A DNA stretch of 64,000 bases from Dryocosmus kuriphilus (taxonomy: Eukaryota > Arthropoda > Insecta > Hymenoptera > Cynipidae), in the NCBI GenBank assembly GCA_038277395.1, contig CM076193.1:87249583-87313582 (forward strand), read 5' to 3'. Under the pieces are notes generated by a model that saw only the letters and a list, made by a program, of their open reading frames with translations, had not been told where the DNA came from and made no database searches. Position numbers and translations under genes: made by a program. The number at the start of each line of letters is the position of its first letter. Position 1 is the first letter of the stretch. Of the stretch, positions 1 to 11,874 are shown piece by piece.

Positions 1-3000
1 TTTCTCTCCAAATATTTTGCCGTTCCCTCTATTTTTATCCATTTATATTTCTCATTATATTTTGATTCTCTTATTTTATTTTCTATTACTTGCTTAAACA
101 CTTCCCTGTCTCTTTCTATCAATTCATGCTGCATCTCCATTCCCCTTCCATGGATTTCTTTGATCCATTCCTTTGACCATCCACACCTATTCAGGTACTT
201 TTCTCTTTCTTTCATTCCACTATCTCCCCCTCCACCATGTTCTCTTTCTTTCAAGCATGCTTTCACAATAGTTCTATCATTGCTTTCCAATACTTTTTCT
301 TCGTACCTGCAAGCTCTATTACCCGTTCTTATCTTTACTTTTTCTCTATTTACCTCCTTTAGAACTATATACCATGGTGTCCACCTGTCCAATCCTATCG
401 TCCATCTTATGTATTTTTCATGCAACTTTTCCACCTCCTCGTATTCTTTCCATCCCCATATTTCTACCCCATACATTAGCACACTCAAAACCAGAGCTTC
501 AAACATTCTCATTCTTCTTTTGTAGTCTTCCTTAAATAAATTTTCCCCTATTCCCCATACTTTCTTCATGACTACCTCTGCTCTTTTAACTCTCTCTTTT
601 ACGTGATCTTTTACGTTCCCATTTTTTTTAAATAAAAATCCTAAGTACGTAAACTCTTTGACTTCCTCAATACTTTCCCCCTTCCACTTCCAACTCTCTC
701 TTCCCTTCTTCCTACTACCTTTTCTCCCAAAAACCAATACCTTCGACTTTGCTACGTTTAAAACCAACTTCTTTACCTCTAAATACTTCTCTAGTCTTTT
801 CATCATATTTGCCAGCACCTCTTCCTCCTTCGCTATTATCACTACATCATCCGCGTAAGCTAAGGTCCAAAATCTGTTCCCTCCCACCACCAAACCTCCC
901 TCTAACCCCTTCTTAAACTCTTCCTCCATGTCCGCAATGAGTATCGTAAAAAGAAGCGGGCTCAGTGGGCAACCCTGTCTTAGTCCTGTCTCCGTCCAGA
1001 ATTCTTCTGAAGTTCTATTCCCCACCTTTACCCTATCTCTCGTTTCTTTATAAATTTCCCTCACCCTCTCTCTCAAGCCTATATTTATTCCTACCTTCCC
1101 CATTACTTCCCACAATATTTTCCTGTCTACCGATGGGAATGCTGCTTTCAAATCAACAAAAAAGGCACTTATTTTCCCTCCTTTTTTCTCCAGCTCCTTC
1201 TCCACCACGTGTTGCAATATGTAAATGTTATCTATAGTACTTCTACCTTCTCTGAAACCTGCCTGGCTTTCTGGGAGTATTCTTTTCGCTTCTACTTCTT
1301 TTTTTAATCTCTCCGTTAAAACCATTGCATATACCTTGTAGGCTGTGTTTAATAATGTTATTCCCCTGTAGTTTTCTACTTTGCCTTTGTCACCTTTCTT
1401 AAGAATTGGCGTTATCCATCCCTCCCTCCATTCCCTAGGCAATCCTTCGCCTTTCCATACTCTATTCACTACTTCTTTTAGCTTCTTTCTGACTTCCCCT
1501 CTACTGTATATCCATACCTCATTACCTAACCCATCACTACCTCCTGCTTTTCCCTTCTTTAATCTTTTAATCTGCGCTTCTATCTCTTCATCTTTCAACT
1601 CCTCCTCCCCTTCTAGTTTACTTCTCTGCCAACTATCAGTCCTCTCTTCACTCATTCCTTGAAACGTTTCTTTAAAATATTCCCCCCATTTATCCATGCT
1701 AATCTTATCCCCTATACTCCCTTTTTTCTTTCTCATTTTATTAATGAACTTCCATGCCTCCCCTTCTGTTTTAATTTGCCTTAATTCTTCCTCCAATTCC
1801 TTTTTCTTGTTTTCCTCTTTCTGATTACATAAATCCCTGTACTCCTTCCTGGCTCTGATATAGTTTATCTTTTCACTTTTACCTCTCCTCCACCTTTTGT
1901 ACTCTTTTTTTACCTCTTTCTTCTTCTTTTTACAATCTCCGTCCCACCAAACTTTTGTCCAATTTTTATCATTCTCCGATCTGTTCCTAAATTTCTTTGT
2001 GACTCTAATCTTCTTGACCTTTTCTTTTAACTCCTCCCATACTTCACTCAACACTATCTTATCAAACTCTAAATGCTCTGCTCTTCCCATATATTCCTTC
2101 TTTGCTTCTTCCGTCCACACTTCTTTCTCGCCTAGCTCTCTCGCGTTCTTTCTTAATTCTTTCCTTATTCTACTTTTCAGATACACCCCTAGAGGGTGAT
2201 GATCTGACTCTACTCTTTCTTCTACTTTCATTTGCCTTACCGCCTCCCATCCCTCTACATTAGTAACCACATAATCTATGACAGTATTTGATTTGCTTTT
2301 CACATATGTGAATTCCCCTTTCTCATCCCCTTTCTTGTTACCATTAAGTATATACCACCTCTTGTCTTCTATCATCCTTATCAGCTGCTTCCCCTCGCTG
2401 TTTATTAGCTTGTCTTTCGAATCTCTTTCCCCCACGACTCCATCCATGTACCTTTCGCCTTTTCTCCCTATTCTGGCATTAAAGTCCCCCCCTATTATTA
2501 GTATTTCTTCTTCCTCCTCGTTGACACGCTTTTCTATGTTTAACCTCACCTCTTTCATTCCTTTCCCATTGTACACTGTCATAATTCGATGCCATTCCCC
2601 ATTTATTTTAACCTTCCTTTCCCGCACTTCGCTCTTAACTCCTTCTAGCACTTCCCTTTCTTCTAGATTGGTCCTTACTCCTGTTATAATTCCTCCACTT
2701 GCTCTACCCTTACCCTTCTGTCTTGTGGCCCCTTGCAATTCCCATCTATAACCACTTGGCAATTTAGTTTTTATAGTTTCCCAGTCTTTCTCCTCTATCC
2801 AGGTTTCCGTTAGCCCTACAACGTCAAATTTTTCTATAAAATTCCAAAACTCTGTATCCTTGTTTTTAATTCCCGCCACATTCCAAAAAATCAACTTAAC
2901 CTCCTCCTCTTTCACCTGAATCTTTTCCTTGCTCCCTATATTTCTCCTACTCTTTCTTTCTCCTATTTCTTTCCCCCTTAAATTCCTCCCCGCATTTTTT

Positions 3001-3017
3001 CCCCTAAAAAACCACTC
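1..3017 (-). CDS. LINE-A ORF2: endonuclease-reverse transcriptase (partial, runs off left edge)
   Basis: Reading the minus strand, one frame stays open from 3017 to base 1 with no stop, about 1000 codons. The N-terminal part is an APE-type endonuclease: FWNVAG start (about 2915), LTETW, GGDFNARIG, and SDHHPLGVY. The reverse transcriptase follows, with the AFFVDLKAAF and LRQGCPLSPLLF blocks and catalytic YADD at about 842-856. Past the RT it continues into the C-terminal region up to the edge. This is a retrotransposition polyprotein for target-primed reverse transcription. No AUG precedes the endonuclease core: the frame opens after a TGA at 3018-3020 and overlaps the ORF1 end by about 40 nt in a different frame, so initiation is unclear. 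The sense strand is strongly purine-rich. The clade is not certain (Jockey/I/R1-type structure). It is potentially intact, but the true C-terminus is outside the window. Confidence 0.9.
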
Positions 3018-4358
3018 TCACTCTTCTCTACCCTTTCCCTATCCTCATTCCACATGTACCACTCCCCCCCCACGCATACTTTTTGGTATCCTACCCTTAC
3101 TGTCTTGCCTTTCTTCTTCTCTTCCTTTGCCCTCTCCCTTATTTTCCGTTGAATCTCCCTTTCTTTATACGTTAGGTCATGATCAATATACACTTTTTTC
3201 GCACCTAGCTTATATTTATTTTTCATCACATCCTGCTTTGCTTCCCATGACTTCATTTCAACTACTAACACTCCCTTCTCGGCCGAACCCTGTTTTCTGA
3301 CTTTGTTTATGCTCCCACTTACTCCTAGATCTTTCTCCCATAACACTTGCACCGCTGCCATTTCCTTTCCTACCGCTGACTGTACACCTACTATTATAAG
3401 ATTATTTCTTCTTTCCAATTTTTCCCTTCTTTCTATCTCCCTCTTCACCCCATTCACTTTCCTTGCTATTCCTACCAAATTTTCCCCTTGTGCTGCTTCG
3501 ATTTTTCTCTCTATCGTCCCTACCTTGGCTCTTAACTCTTCTTCTAATACCCTTTCATTCAAATTTTCTTGTTCCCTTCTGTTCTCTTCCCTCTCTATCC
3601 ATCTCTTTTCTCCTTCTTTCACTTGCTTTTCCAGCGCCTTTATTTTTTGCCTATCTACCTCTCTCGCTTCACACAGCTTTTTCATTTCCTTCTCCAGACT
3701 TCCTGCCCTTCCCTTCAGTCCTGCGATCTCCTTTTCCCATTTTTCTTCCCTTTCTTTCCACTCTCTCCTAAATATTCCTAAATCTTTATTTGTGCTTAGC
3801 GTCTGCTTCTCAATGCTCTCCATCCTCTTTTGTCCCTCTTTTATCTGTTTCATTTCCCCACTCAAAACTCTAATTTCCTTCATTATCATTTCCAGCGCCC
3901 CAACACCCACTTCCCTTTCTTCCTGCTTTTCCTTGGTTTTGCCCCTCAACTGTGTTTGTCGCGCCTATTCCCCCTACCTGATCTCCACTCCCCCCCGCCC
4001 CTTGGCTATTTCTATCTCTTTTTACCGGTGACCTTAACATCGTTGTTGTGGTTTTTTTACTCGGCGTTGTATTAAAAAATTTGTCTAAACTTTCATTCAG
4101 ATCCCTTTTTCTTTTACTTACCGCCGCTAACGCCTCCAAATCGTTCTCACTGTGCGTTCTGTCTCTCACCCCACTCACGATTCCCCACCCGAGTGTCTTT
4201 CCCGCCGGACTGCCTCTCCCTCTTTCCCCTGCCTCTGTAATCTTATTTTCCTGCCTTGGTGTTATAGCTTCTGCTTTTGATTCCACGTCGCTTACCGCGC
4301 CTTCCCTGCCTTTGGCTTCACCCGAACCTTGAGTCGGTATGCCAGTTACCTTCCCCAT
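2978..4358 (-). CDS. LINE-A ORF1: coiled-coil RNA-binding protein, in two overlapping frames
   Basis: Two minus-strand frames join here. The upstream one (4358-3870) is a Gly/Ser/Lys-rich N-terminus; the downstream one (3949-2978, 323 codons) is a long Lys/Glu-rich coiled coil. The downstream frame then has the motif RRNNLIIVGVQ, typical of the RRM-like domain of LINE ORF1 proteins, and a basic C-terminus. ORF1 proteins bind element RNA and form the ribonucleoprotein. The frames overlap by 80 nt, which suggests one indel has split an original protein of about 460 residues; initiation within the coiled-coil frame is the alternative. ORF1 ends at 2978, inside the ORF2 frame. The Phe/Ser/Leu-rich frames on the plus strand here are antisense shadows. 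Confidence 0.8.
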
Positions 4359-4795
4359 TCACTTATCTTTGCCGCGTCGCCTCTAGATGGATCCACTATT
4401 CCGTCAAGCTGATTTACCGAAATCCTTTCTTTATCCCACAGGAACTAACTAATATTATAAGTTAAACTTTACCCTACCTGTCTCTTTCCCATAAATTGTA
4501 CGTACCCCCTTTCTTTTTTTTCCCTCCCTTTGCCCTTCACTCTCCCTCCCAGCCCTCCAGCTCGTTAGTTTCTCTTCCTAACCTCACTTTCCTGCTTTTA
4601 CCTATTTTGTCTTCTAAAATCACCTTTTCTTTAGTAAATATTATTTTAGCCAATTCCCTTACCTTTAATACACCTTTTCACACTTACTCCTCCTCACTTC
4701 TTACACTTTTACCCTCCGCTTCACACTTTTCCTACATGCCATGCACCCAAGCGTCCATACCGATCAAGCACATACATGCAACCTGACCTCCTTTC
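4359..4795 (-). other. LINE-A 5' untranslated region
   Basis: Between ORF1 and the AT-rich flank the minus strand remains A/G-rich and has no convincing coding frame. The composition change near 4795-4800 is the only sign of the 5' end. No target-site duplication could be checked because the other end lies outside the window. Confidence 0.5.
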
Positions 4796-5412
4796 ATATA
4801 CAACTCTACTAACTAAAAAAGTAAAAATTTTCTCTAAAGTGTCAAGCTTATAGGCACTAAAGATAATCTTTTTTGTCACTTACCTGATTTTTCAATCCAT
4901 CGAGTAAACTTGTCCGTCCCTTTTTTGGGAAACTTAACAGCACATCACCTTCATCACTTCTCCGATTTGTGCAACCTCTATGAGCACAAAAATTTACAAG
5001 GCGTGACTTTGATGGTGCGATTTTAATTTTTTTTTAAACCCAAACACACGACAAAACCACAAATAAGTTGTGAATATTTAAAATCGCAATAAACTTTGCT
5101 CAAAATGATCAGTTTATCTGAAGTAACAACAGCGTCAGTCTTGAGACAATAATGCTTTCAAAACAAATGAAAATCTAGATCTGCACACGTGCTCAATGTG
5201 CGAATCGGCACCGGCGTTTGAATTTTCCTAAAAAATTGCATGCAGAAAGCCCGCGAGGGCAAAAAAGACAGACAGTTCTCCACCTTTTAACTCCTGTGTT
5301 CTTTCTGTATCTAATTTGCTGCTAAACTAAAATTGTGCAATTCCTAGGACGCAAAATTTGTCCAGTTTCGAGAAAAACATCTTTAAAAAATTTGTCGCCC
5401 GAATATATATAC

Positions 5413-5490
5413 TTAGTTTGCTAGCTCAGGTGGTATAGCGCTTTTAGTTTCTAGAAAGAAGGTTGTAGGATCGATTCTCACTGCCTCTAC
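5413..5490 (+). repeat. tRNA-like relic (SINE head or tRNA pseudogene)
   Basis: A box-like sequence TAGCTCAGGTGG lies about 50 nt upstream of a B-box-like GGATCGATTC, the internal Pol III promoter layout of tRNAs. An anticodon-type hairpin (CTTTT/GAAAG) sits between them. The acceptor ends do not pair and the anticodon loop is the wrong size, so this is not a working tRNA. A T-rich run follows and could act as a Pol III stop. Confidence 0.5.
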
Positions 5491-5880
5491 TTTTTTGTTT
5501 TTTTTTTTGTTTTTTATTTAATTAAATATTATTAAATTCAATTTTTTTCTATTTTCTCAATTTTACAAAAATAAACATGTTAAATTTTTTTTCAACAAAA
5601 AACTCGGTCTTTTCAGACTTTTTTCGCAAACAAATCTATATTCTACGAAAATGAATAATATCATCAAATAGTTTGCATTTTGTGCATATGTTAAAATGAG
5701 AATATGAACGAATAATTTTACTTTCAATCAGACATATTTTCGTATAATATCTGAATAATTTAAAATAAGAATGGAAACGCAGTATTATGAAATGAAAAAT
5801 TTTAATTTAAAGTATTAAAAAATTAAGCACATTAAAAATATTTAACAATAAACGTTATAATAAATAAATAAATAAAGTGC

Positions 5881-5955
5881 ATCCAGCGAGATTCGCACCT
5901 GGAACTTTCCGACTACTAACTCAGAACGTTACCGTGTGAGCTAGACAATCAGTTA
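5881..5955 (-). repeat. tRNA-like relic (SINE head or tRNA pseudogene)
   Basis: On the minus strand TAGCTCACACGG (A box) precedes GGTGCGAATCTC (B box) by normal tRNA spacing, with a 6-bp anticodon-like stem TTCTGA/TCGGAA around an 8-nt loop. The loop size and the lack of a paired acceptor stem argue against function. It differs in sequence from the relic at 5413. Confidence 0.45.
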
Positions 5956-6526
5956 TGATATAAAATTTTTAACCGTATACGCCAGGGACTTTTTTAAATA
6001 TGTTTTTCTCGAAATAAAGTAAAAATTTTTCTTTCGAGAAAATTAAAATTTATTTTTTACCTTCATTTTCAAGAGATTTAAAAATCCCAGCATCTTCTTA
6101 CATTGTTCAGTATATATTTTCGAATATAAATTCTAAAACTGTATTTTATAGAGTTGCACAATTTTGATGAATTAAAATTATTTATAACGATTTACCTATT
6201 TAAAACGGATAATTGTAAGGCAAAAGTGTAAAAAGAAAAAAAAGTATTTTCTTGGTTCAAATCATCTGAAAAATATTTTACAGAAACTTTTTTTTATAAA
6301 TAATAAATTTATTTTTAAAGAAACTTGTTTGAATAATGAGCGAACAACCTTTCGAAAAAGTACCCTGGATTCTCTTATATTTTGTGAAAAAGAATACATT
6401 CCATACATTCAAAAGTGAAATATTTCAATAATAACGCTTATTTAACTAAAATAAGTATTTTATTCATTTAAATGGCCTGAGAGACTTTAAAATATTTTTT
6501 TAAACTCTGCCAAAAATCATAAAACG

Positions 6527-6549
6527 TTTTAACACCAAAAGGATGTGGA
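6527..6549 (+). repeat. Target-site duplication, left copy (LINE-B)
   Basis: Identical over 23 nt to 8471-8493. The sequence begins TTTTAACACC and ends GGATGTGGA. It flanks LINE-B. Confidence 0.9.
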
Positions 6550-7080
6550 CGGTTGTAGGAATTTGAGCGATCCTTTTGGCTTTGGAGGTGAATAAGTGTT
6601 GTGTGGGGTGAAAAAAAGGGTTGTGAGTAGAGTTATGGCAGCTGATATGTGGGAGGAATGAGTGGAAGGGTCGCGGAAGGTGAAGGAAGGGAGAAAGTGA
6701 AAAAAATGGTGCATGCTGAAAAGTGAGGTTAGGTTTGAAGTTAGTTAGTTAGTTACGTTAGGTAGTTAGTTTGGTGGACAGAGAGTAGGGTAGTGAAGTT
6801 GAACGAGACTGAGGAGACGGATGGTGAGGTAAGGTTTGGTTATTGTTAATAATTAATACTCTCTTTCTGTGTGGAAATAGTGCGAAGGATAAAGGATGGG
6901 TGAGGGGAGCGTGGGGAGCGGAGCGAGAGGCCAATAAGTGCGCGCGGGAGACCAGTGGGTAAGGTAGGAGATTAGCAGGCCACTGGGTAACAGGCCGATT
7001 ACGAGGAGACCAAGGCAACAGAGCTCTAGAGGGCAATAGGTGCCCGAAGAAGGGAATTAGAGATTAAGACCCAGTGTGCA

Positions 7081-8119
7081 ATGAATGAAGTGACGAGCCC
7101 GGCAGGTGGGGCCAGTGGGGACGATGCAGAGAGGTTAGAGTTTGATAAGTCAATTTGTAAGGTGTTAGAGTCAAATAACACCATGGATAAGGCATTAGAT
7201 AAGACAAAAGACACAACGGAAAATATGTTCCGAGAGTTAGAGAAGGTAGTGAGTAGAGGGCTAGCGGAAGAGAAGTAACATGGGAGGGGAACAGAGGGGA
7301 TAGTCATAAAGATAAAAGAGCAATGGGAGAAATGGGAAAAGTGCTGGAAGAAAGAGAAAGAAAGAATGTGGCAAAAATTAGATAGGATGGAGGAGGAACA
7401 GAGAAAAAGCAGGAAGAGGGGAGAAAGGTGATAAGGCAGGTAGAAGAGAGGGTACGTAACTTAGAATGCAGAGCTGAACGTCAAGAAAATCGTGAGGAAA
7501 TATGTAGAGGGGACGGGGAAGAGGGAGATGTGAACTTGAGAAAGGAGAATGAGAGAATGAAAAGTATAGTACGTGGATTAGAAAGGAAACTGGAGGGATT
7601 TGAAAGGGAAAAGAAAAGGAGAAATTTCGTTATAAAAGGATTGCAAGTAGAAAGCGAAACGGGAAAGAAGAAGGTAGAGAAACTTTTGAGGGATATAGGG
7701 GCAAATGTCAGGGCAACAAGACAGGAGGAAAAGCGAGGATGTACATAGTCAAACTGGGAAGTGAAGTGGAGACGAGAGAGGTACTGAGGAAAAAGAAGGT
7801 GCTTAGGGGAAGAAAAGAAAGAATTGATGAAGATATGACATGGAGGAAGAGAAGGAAAAGATGGCTAATAGGAGAGAGGGCTTGGGAGGAGAGGAGAAAC
7901 GGGAATAGAGTTTGATTTGGGAGAGACATGTTGTGGGTGAATGAGACGGTGTGGATATGGGACGAAGAGAGAGAGGAGTTGAAAATAGGTGAGCGGTCTC
8001 AAGGTCGAAGGGGAGCAGAGGTGACTAAGAACAGAGTAAAAGTGCCCCGGTTTACGAACGAGATAAGAGGAAGAATGTGGGGAGAAGGGAAAGAGAGTGC
8101 GAAAAAGGGATTAATGTAG
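7081..8119 (+). pseudogene. LINE-B ORF1, broken into several frames
   Basis: Fragments at 7081-7278, 7428-7748 and 7928-8119 lie in different frames. They are Lys/Glu-rich coiled coil with the ORF1p motif KRRNFVIKGLQ at about 7615-7650, the counterpart of RRNNLIIVGVQ in LINE-A. The last fragment ends just before the ORF2 endonuclease start, as in LINE-A. At least two frameshifts make it non-functional. Confidence 0.75.
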
Positions 8120-8420
8120 TTTTTTGGAATGTGCTAGGGATGGATGAAGAAATTAAAAAGGCTGAGAGAAAGAGCAGGTCATACAGGGTAGAGAAGAGCC
8201 AAAATGATTCATATAAAGGCAAAAGAAAAGTCAGTAGAGTCGAGGATTAATGTACCATCAATAGAATGGAAATGGCGAGAGGAAACGGAAGCCCAAGATC
8301 TTGAGCGGCAGTGCGTAGATTTAGATTAGAGATTAGGAAGTTTTGTACGTATAGGATAAGGTAGGAATAAGTATTTGTAAAATCTGCGCTGGATGTAAAG
8401 ATGTGATGGTTATGTAATGA

Positions 8421-8446
8421 CTCTCAAACCCGTAAAAGGGAGAGAG
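8421..8446 (+). promoter_or_regulatory. LINE 3' end stem-loop
   Basis: CTCTC, spacer AAA, CCC, loop GTAAAA, GGG, A, GAGAG: two nested perfect stems just upstream of TATAAATAA and the element end. Versions occur at the 3' ends of the SINE near 24111-24140 and of LINE-D near 59983-60010. In several LINE families such 3' stem-loops are recognised by the cognate reverse transcriptase; that role is inferred here. Confidence 0.7.
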
Positions 8447-8470
8447 TATAAATAAACGATTGATAAAACA

Positions 8471-8493
8471 TTTTAACACCAAAAGGATGTGGA
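8471..8493 (+). repeat. Target-site duplication, right copy (LINE-B)
   Basis: Second copy of the 23-nt direct repeat at 6527-6549, with no mismatch. Confidence 0.9.
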
Positions 8494-11047
8494 AGGATAT
8501 GGATACACCCATATACGGATATAGGATATACCGAAAGGATATGTTACTTTTTATATATAGTTTTTGATAGTAAATTCGAATAAAAAATTTAAATAAAAAA
8601 ATGTTATTTTTGTTTGGGGTATAATTTTTTTAAAATAGAAAAAAATATTTTAAAATTAATTTATGCTTAAAAATAATTGTCACACATATAGTACATACCA
8701 ATAAAAAAAAATTCTAAATTTGAATAAAAATTAACTGAATCTTTAAAAGATCGTTTTTGTCCATTTTCCAAAAATAACTATAAAGTTTGATTCTTCAAAA
8801 TGAAGAAAAATGATTTGTTTAAGTAAATTGACGTACCTATGAAAATCATTTTGCACATGTAAAAATGAAAACAAAATTTAATTTAAATACAAATTATTTG
8901 AATCTTAAAAAATGTAATTTTTATTCACTTAAAAAATGCTAGTTCAAACAAAGATTACATGTTTCATATTTTAATCTCTTTTTAGCATTTAGAATACGAA
9001 AATATGTACATTAAAAATACCATAATTTTAGTTTACATCGGGAAAAATGTTCAATTTAACAAAATTGAAATTTTTTGACTTTATTGCGTCGATTCACTAA
9101 CTCTTTATAAAGAAACTCAGCAACCTAATTTTCGAATAACTTCAACACTAAATTAAAATTATTTTTTCATTAACTGATCAAGTAGCATTTGTTATGACAG
9201 ATGCACGAAGGAATATCCCTTCGTAGACAGAGGTTATTATTAGATTATTATTGTTATAATGGTTATAATCAAATTTCTAATAGTGCACCGAGACTTGCCT
9301 GTGGTGCCAGCTAGCGGTCTGCGGTCGAACTAATAGCAATTCTAATAGTGCACATAAACTTTCCTGTGGTGCCAACTACCGTTTTGTAGTCGAACTAATT
9401 CCTTACCTCATCTACTGAATTATATCTATGGTCATAGCTCGGTGTTCGTTTCAACGTTTCAGAAAATGAATATTTTCTGACAAAATATTCATTTTCTCAT
9501 AAAAAACGCGACATATTTTTCATAATACACATTCCAGAATTTCGCTAGACCCAGAATACTTGGCGGGTTTTTTTATTTATCTTAAAATATACTTTCGAAA
9601 ATAAATATGGGGACAGGGCCGTCTTTATAATGAGAGGTACCCAAAAAATTTCCAAGTTCTCTTCATCCAACGCCCTTAAATTAAGCGTAATAATAATATA
9701 AAAAATCATTTATTTCGTGTTTAAATTGCTCTAGACATAAACTGCTTGTCAATACTTGTACCAATTTTAGATTTTCCGGTTACACATACTTCATAACCGA
9801 CGAGGCAGGACATCTTATATCCAGACCTTTTAAACTTTTAATACACTGTCTCGCATATCCGCTACTCTTGAATTAGTTTCTTTAACTTTCAAAAACTTAT
9901 TTTTCCGTGTAAAGGAACCCGTCTACGTAATGTGTTCAAGTTTTAGGTATAACAAAAAATTTTTGTTTGCAATTGTAAAAATTTAGGACGATATAAACGT
10001 TCCATAGTGCCTTTTATTTAGTGAGCGTCTATATATCCGGAGACAAGCTACTTGCTTTTCTCCTTCCAAGTCCCCCTTTCCATTTCAAAGTCCGTACCTT
10101 TAGACTCAAGTGTGTCATAAACGTACACAAATTTACGGTCTATCCGTCACTTTAGACTCGGTCTTTATTTAATTTCCCAAATTTTCAACTCAATATATGA
10201 TTTTCTGTGGACGTGAGTTTTTGAGAAGAAAATATCCGTAAGGTAGGAATAACAATGGAACCTATACTTTGCATTATATTTCATCCTCGTTCTCCTGATT
10301 ACAATAACAATGTAGTACCGCTGCATCGACGACATCGTTATAAGTGGTAGGTATCCGATTGCACTAAAGATCGATTAAACCAAAGAACATTTTAACTAAC
10401 AAAGGTTGAATAAGGCTCTACATTTTTGGCCGATAGAAAAAAAGAAGAAAGATGGGATTAAAATTATGTGATGTTGATGAAATTTAAATTTGAAAAAATA
10501 GAATTATAAGTACACCTATAATTAATTATAAAGAGTTCGTATGTCCAATTTTATCTTACACTCTTGCTATAGCTAATATTGTCTTTCTATTTAAAGCTCT
10601 TTTTTGGTGTAAGGTAAAGTTAAACATTCTGCAGATAATTATAAATAAAACGTATTTTGGAAATTTATTGCCAAGGAAAGGTTAGATTTGAAAGCCTTGG
10701 CTTCATAAAAGTTATTAAATATAAGAACAGAGCGTAATGTAAAAGTTCTTGTATTTAAATGTGGATTTAAAATGTTTGAGTTTTGAAAGCTTGAATTTTA
10801 ATTACGGTAATTATTTTTCAAACAAAACAATAAATGCTTCAATTTAAAGTTATTTAATTTTAATGAAAGTTAAAAATTGCTCACTTAATTTTCAGATTTG
10901 TTTATATTGCTCTAATTGTAATCTCTGTTCATTCTAATTTAAAATTTCATTTTTAACTCAAGCAGGGTGTAACTCAAATACTGAAAAAGTTCCCTAACAT
11001 TTCCACATGTTCTGGTGACCCTGCCTTTCAGCTTGAACAGGTTTTTT
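8494..11047. other. AT-rich intergenic stretch
   Basis: No coding frame, splice pattern or element ends recognised, apart from the 65-bp tandem duplication at 9275-9402. Confidence 0.4.
9275..9402 (+). repeat. 65-bp tandem duplication
   Basis: Two adjacent units (9275-9339, 9340-9402) both start TTCTAATAGTGCAC, share CCTGTGGTGCCA and GTCGAACTAAT, and differ at scattered positions. No known family recognised. Confidence 0.75.
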
Positions 11048-11303
11048 CAAGGTCGTCTCAAGGTCAACGTTATTTTTTAAGTATGAACATCTATTTTTGA
11101 TCGCGGATTCGAAATCTACGGGAAATTCTACGTTCAGATGATATATAAGTGCGGGGTCCAAATGATCCCCACCTCATCCCCAAGGTCATTTCAAGGTCAA
11201 CGTTGTTTTTGGAATATTAACACCTATTTTTGATCACGTATTCAGAATCTACGTGAAATTCTACGTTCAGATGATGTATCATGTGCGGGTTCCAAATTAA
11301 CCC
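11048..11303 (+). repeat. 133-bp tandem duplication with AAGGTCA motifs
   Basis: Units at 11048-11168 and 11181-11303 share CTCAAGGTCAACGTT-like starts, CTATTTTTGATC, and AAATTCTACGTTCAGATGAT. Each begins with two closely spaced CAAGGTC elements. No coding potential seen. Confidence 0.75.
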
Positions 11304-11874
11304 CCAAATGATTAGGGAATATTTTTCGATTCCTCATAACTCCATCCCAATTACCATAGTTGTAGTTTTAAATCATTACGTATTGCAATTTCAAGTGGCC
11401 CCAGGATAAGTATGTCTTATTGATTATTATTAACACACGGTGAGTTTCAACGATCTTATTATTAACGTGAAAATTACTTATTAAAGTCAATATTACTTGG
11501 GAAATGAAATTATTGAGAATTAATTAATGTTATAAAATACTTCTTCATATGTAGGCTCGGGGAGGTGTATTGGACATATCAGTTTCGTCGCCGTCGTGAT
11601 ATCGCTCCGGATTGCCGGATGATAAGTCACGAGGGTAAAGCGCGGTTGTACCTACATTTCGGCCGATGCCGGCATGCTGCCACTCTGGATTGCAGGTGAA
11701 TGAGTCACGAGGGCGACGGTGACTCGCTGCCCCTGCAGGATAATTTGGATACTATTCACACAGTTTTATTTGAAGCGATATACGAGTAATATATCGATAA
11801 TTAAACGTCGCGTTAAATGATACAGTCTCAAACACGGGATTATCGTGAATTTATACATAATAAAAGAAAACTGC

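Larger units (their letters stand above)
4796..6526. other. AT-rich spacer with two tRNA-like relics
   Basis: No coding frame is supported. It contains the tRNA-like sequences at 5413-5490 and 5881-5955 (listed separately), long A/T runs, and nothing else recognisable. Confidence 0.5.
6550..8470 (+). mobile_element. LINE-B: internally deleted non-LTR retrotransposon
   Basis: Perfect 23-bp direct repeats bound this 1.9-kb purine-rich element. It keeps a 5' UTR (6550-7080), a broken ORF1, the first few codons of an ORF2 endonuclease (VVFWNVLG near 8120-8143), then jumps to a short 3' end. The endonuclease body and the whole RT are missing. The 3' end has a hairpin at 8421-8446 and ends TATAAATAAACGATTGATAA rather than poly(A). 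It resembles LINE-A in layout and base bias. Retention of both termini plus a clean duplication suggests it moved as a non-autonomous copy using a relative's enzymes. Confidence 0.85.

Noticed and set aside
160..4786. Many plus-strand open frames rich in Phe, Ser, Leu and Pro (for example 242 codons at 3303-4031).
   Set aside because: They are antisense shadows of the purine-rich minus-strand LINE-A; none has a recognisable domain.
5413..5490. Functional tRNA gene.
   Set aside because: Promoter boxes are present, but acceptor pairing and anticodon loop size do not fit a cloverleaf.
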